From contig JAFAZH010000019.1 in assembly GCA_019239895.1 (NCBI GenBank), positions 103,059-167,058 on the forward strand: a DNA stretch of 64,000 nt, written 5' to 3'. Origin of the DNA: Abditibacteriaceae bacterium. Its GTDB lineage: Bacteria > Armatimonadota > Abditibacteriia > Abditibacteriales > Abditibacteriaceae. The notes beneath the pieces are model-generated. The model was not told the origin of the DNA, did no database searches, and saw nothing but the letters and a program-made list of their open reading frames with translations. How positions within the stretch are numbered: position 1 is the first letter of the stretch; the number at the start of each line of letters is the position of its first letter. The position numbers were made by a program, and so were the translations under genes. Below, piece after piece: positions 62,091 to 64,000 of the stretch.

Positions 62091-62798
62091 ATGAAAGCTG
62101 TGGGATTCGACTTTGGTGAGACCCTCATTTATTATCAGGGCACGCCTCTGAGTTGGAAGTCGCTTTACCCGGAGGCACTGACCTTCATGGCGCGCGGCTG
62201 CAACTACCGGGCAACTTCCGCATGTGTGGATAAGGCGTCCTCCATTTCCATTCTAGAGGAATACAACACACGTCTCTATCCTCGTATTACGGAGGTCAGT
62301 TCAGACGTAATCATCGGCAAGATATTAGAATCCTGGGGCTTATCCACAGCTCAACACCTTGGTTCTGCGACCGAACATTTCTTCACGTTTTTCCAACAAC
62401 AAGTCGCTATTTACGACGATGTGCTGCCAGTTTTGGAGATATTGAAAGACAGGGGCCTAAAAACTGGCATTCTAACCGATGTTCCTTATGGTATGAAAAA
62501 GGAGTTTGTAGAGCGCGACTTAAGTTCTGTTGGCATCCTGAGTCATTACCTTGATGTACTGCTGACTTCGGTAGATGTGGGACATCGCAAGCCTGACCCT
62601 ATCGGTTATATTCACTTAGCCCGCAAATTGGGAGTTAAGCTTGACGAGATGATTTATATCGGCAATGAAAAGAAGGATATTGAAGGAGCCAACGCTGCTG
62701 GAATGCACTCAGCCTTGATTGCCAGAGATGGGGAACTGCACGAATGGGGTCAGCAGCACTCCATCAAGAGCCTGCACGAGATAATTCAGCTAATATAA
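62091..62798 (+). CDS. HAD-superfamily hydrolase
   Basis: 235 aa from ATG 62091 (MKAVGFDFGETL); 20 upstream in-frame codons look untranslated. Motif I is DFGETL, with the nucleophile Asp but Gly in place of the second Asp. Motif II is ILTDVP. Motif III is the Lys in GHRKPDP, and motif IV is YIGNEKKDIEGA. The cap is alpha-helical. Phosphatase or dehalogenase-like activity on a small metabolite is likely. The altered motif I occurs in a subset of active HADs. Confidence 0.87.
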   Translation: MKAVGFDFGETLIYYQGTPLSWKSLYPEALTFMARGCNYRATSACVDKASSISILEEYNTRLYPRITEVSSDVIIGKILESWGLSTAQHLGSATEHFFTFFQQQVAIYDDVLPVLEILKDRGLKTGILTDVPYGMKKEFVERDLSSVGILSHYLDVLLTSVDVGHRKPDPIGYIHLARKLGVKLDEMIYIGNEKKDIEGANAAGMHSALIARDGELHEWGQQHSIKSLHEIIQLI

Positions 62799-62885
62799 AT
62801 TAATGTTTGCAGAATGTGGCACTCTCACCGCATCAGATGCAGAGACGGTAGCGAGTGCATTCACTGTTTGTGTTCCAGACAGAAG
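62790..62885 (-). pseudogene. relic of the 5' end of a DUF6785 gene
   Basis: Minus strand codons (from GTG at 62864) read VNALATVSASDAVRVPHSAN, matching the MNAPATAPVSDAVRVSPSVE start of the intact protein at 61929. The untranslated leader CTGTCTGGA also matches. After 24 codons a stop closes the frame. It overlaps the last bases of the HAD gene. About 70 bases of similarity are left of a once larger duplicate. Confidence 0.7.
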
Positions 62886-62912
62886 AATACTTAACGCGTT
62901 ATAAAGAATGAC

Positions 62913-63821
62913 ATGAATCTTGTAGAAGATTGGATCAAGCAACTCTTAACCCAAGAGGTTAAAGACCTCAGCCTAAAATATTCTTATCCGGCGCATGATA
63001 CGGCTGAAAACGAAATCGAGTCGCTAATCGGCCCAGATCGAATTCAGCGGTGCCCAAGTCCTATACCAGCGCCCCTTATCGAACAGTTACACGAGAAACT
63101 TCGCGGCCTGCGATGTGAGGCTTATATATGGGATGCGCTTCTCTTCCACCTGGGGACACCTTTGCCTCCACATGTTGCTCATGACCTGATGGATCGAGAC
63201 ATTGCTGTCAGCACTTTAGGCCACACGCGACAACTTGATGAGGTTCAATGGCGTTTAGCATCATTAGTGGATGAAGCCCTACTGACATTATTTTGGGCAC
63301 TCTACAGCGACCCCAAATACGAGCTTGCGGAGCTTGAGAAACTACTTGGGCAACATCCCGACCATCTGTGGCTGTTAGATAAATGGCAGCATGGATGGAA
63401 CTGTGGCAGTTCATCACGGGAAAAAGAGCTTGCATTTCACCGCTGGGTATGGGAACACCCGCACCGTCCGGCTGAGATGCCCAACCCTGAACAGTATCTC
63501 CACATTATGGAGATTAGAGAGCACCAAGAAAAAAAGGAGCGATTGCGTGTCGAGTGGGAGCAAAAGGAAGAACAATTGCGACTGGAGCGAGAAGCGGAAG
63601 AAAGACGCTTAGAGGTAACTCATGTCGCCAATGATTGGCTTCAAAAAGAGAAAATAAGGTTTATAATAGCCGTTCAAGAACCGGAGATGCTCTTAGCATT
63701 AGCCAGTAATCCACAAATTCCAGTTCAGTGGATACAAAAATTAGTTAACTGTCATCATGTCAAAGGCGCAAGACAAATACGCGAGGCGGCAGAAAATAAT
63801 ATTAAAACTCGCCAACTATAA
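62913..63821 (+). CDS. helical protein with coiled coil, unknown
   Basis: 302 aa, no recognised family. The N-terminal 190 residues are helical and polar (LHEKLRGLRCEAYIWDALLF, DEVQWRLASLVDEALLTLFW). A strong Glu/Arg/Lys coiled coil spans about 200-232 (KKERLRVEWEQKEEQLRLER). The C-terminal part reads MLLALASNPQIPVQWIQKL, reminiscent of leucine-rich variant repeats (LA.NP..P...L). No signal peptide or membrane helix. Alone between the DUF6785 relic and the IS start. Confidence 0.6.
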   Translation: MNLVEDWIKQLLTQEVKDLSLKYSYPAHDTAENEIESLIGPDRIQRCPSPIPAPLIEQLHEKLRGLRCEAYIWDALLFHLGTPLPPHVAHDLMDRDIAVSTLGHTRQLDEVQWRLASLVDEALLTLFWALYSDPKYELAELEKLLGQHPDHLWLLDKWQHGWNCGSSSREKELAFHRWVWEHPHRPAEMPNPEQYLHIMEIREHQEKKERLRVEWEQKEEQLRLEREAEERRLEVTHVANDWLQKEKIRFIIAVQEPEMLLALASNPQIPVQWIQKLVNCHHVKGARQIREAAENNIKTRQL

Positions 63822-63905
63822 TTCCGATGGTCCAGACAGCAGATTCACAGGATAAATTTAGGTAATACCCCCTCAAACCGGACTAAACTCTGGGAAGAAG
63901 AGGCT

Positions 63906-64000
63906 ATGCGAAAGTCGTGTGTGCGCTGTGGACATCACTGGTTTTGGCAGTTGAGCGATGGTCGCCACAAGTGCCGGGCGTGCGGCCAGCGTCAGAGTTT
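63906..64000 (+). mobile_element. start of an IS1595-type transposase, cut by the window edge
   Basis: The frame from ATG 63906 reads MRKSCVRCGHHWFWQLSD, then GRHKCRACGQRQS at the edge. C-x2-C...C-x2-C with WxLSDGRxKCRxC is the N-terminal zinc ribbon of IS1595-family transposases. Just upstream, GGTAATACCCCCTCAAA (63862-63878) may be the left terminal repeat. Completeness cannot be judged. Confidence 0.7.

Noticed and set aside
1..64000. tRNA, rRNA or prophage genes
   Set aside because: I scanned by eye for tRNA T-loop patterns and conserved rRNA or phage structural motifs and saw none I could defend.

Overview
The window reads as a chromosome or large-contig segment of a free-living polysaccharide degrader with mid-50s G+C. 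No rRNA, tRNA or core marker gene is visible, so placement rests on gene style. The clues are ECF sigma factors with huge fused C-terminal domains, tandem 'double' ABC-2 permeases, Tat-exported Gfo/Idh/MocA oxidoreductases, a YncE/phosphoesterase fusion, a DUF6785-type membrane giant and HEAT-repeat secreted proteins. This suggests Armatimonadota first, with Planctomycetota or Verrucomicrobiota as alternatives. That is an inference, not a demonstration.

Layout. (1) 1-8.0 kb, + strand: four tandem paralogous ABC-2 permeases, each built of two fused permease halves, with one small membrane protein and no ATPase in view. (2) 8.2-16.2 kb: sugar isomerase, diguanylate cyclase, a Gly/Asp-rich small protein, then a probable operon of GH29 fucosidase, GH78 rhamnosidase and SsuD-like flavin monooxygenase. 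(3) 16.2-25.7 kb, entirely minus strand: an integron-type cassette array without a visible integrase (CALIN). Five confident attC sites and one probable one are present. Four normal single-gene cassettes (22.5-25.6 kb) are followed by a 6.3-kb block of redox/stress genes (Zn-ADH, TMEM175-like channel, DJ-1/PfpI, small membrane protein, MRJP-like propeller, aldo/keto reductase) that is also bounded by attC sites and contains several C-terminal gene remnants. (4) 25.7-29.6 kb: a 21-bp minisatellite, then a 970-aa sigma factor fused through a membrane segment to carbohydrate-binding-like domains. (5) 29.6-36.6 kb: an ABC exporter locus with a permease/thioredoxin-fold fusion and two large membrane-anchored periplasmic proteins. 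(6) 36.6-62 kb: carbohydrate catabolism, with four Gfo/Idh/MocA oxidoreductases, a second sugar isomerase, a sulfatase-fold enzyme, a deacetylase-like protein, a polysaccharide-lyase-like protein, a DegT aminotransferase, an NAD epimerase, a DapA-type lyase/aldolase and a DUF6785 membrane protein. An Imm53 immunity protein, a zinc-ribbon protein and an orphan antitoxin are interspersed. (7) 62-64 kb: HAD hydrolase, an unknown coiled-coil protein and the start of an IS1595-type transposase cut by the window edge.

Palindromic repeats sit in most intergenic gaps. Two families occur twice each in this window (8.06/48.5 kb and 29.3/54.5 kb), and one arm of the second supplies the last codons and stop of a gene. 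Working together, regions 2 and 6 look like uptake and breakdown of fucose/rhamnose-containing, possibly sulfated or sulfonated, glycans. Regions 1 and 5 export something unknown. Region 3 is acquired accessory DNA.
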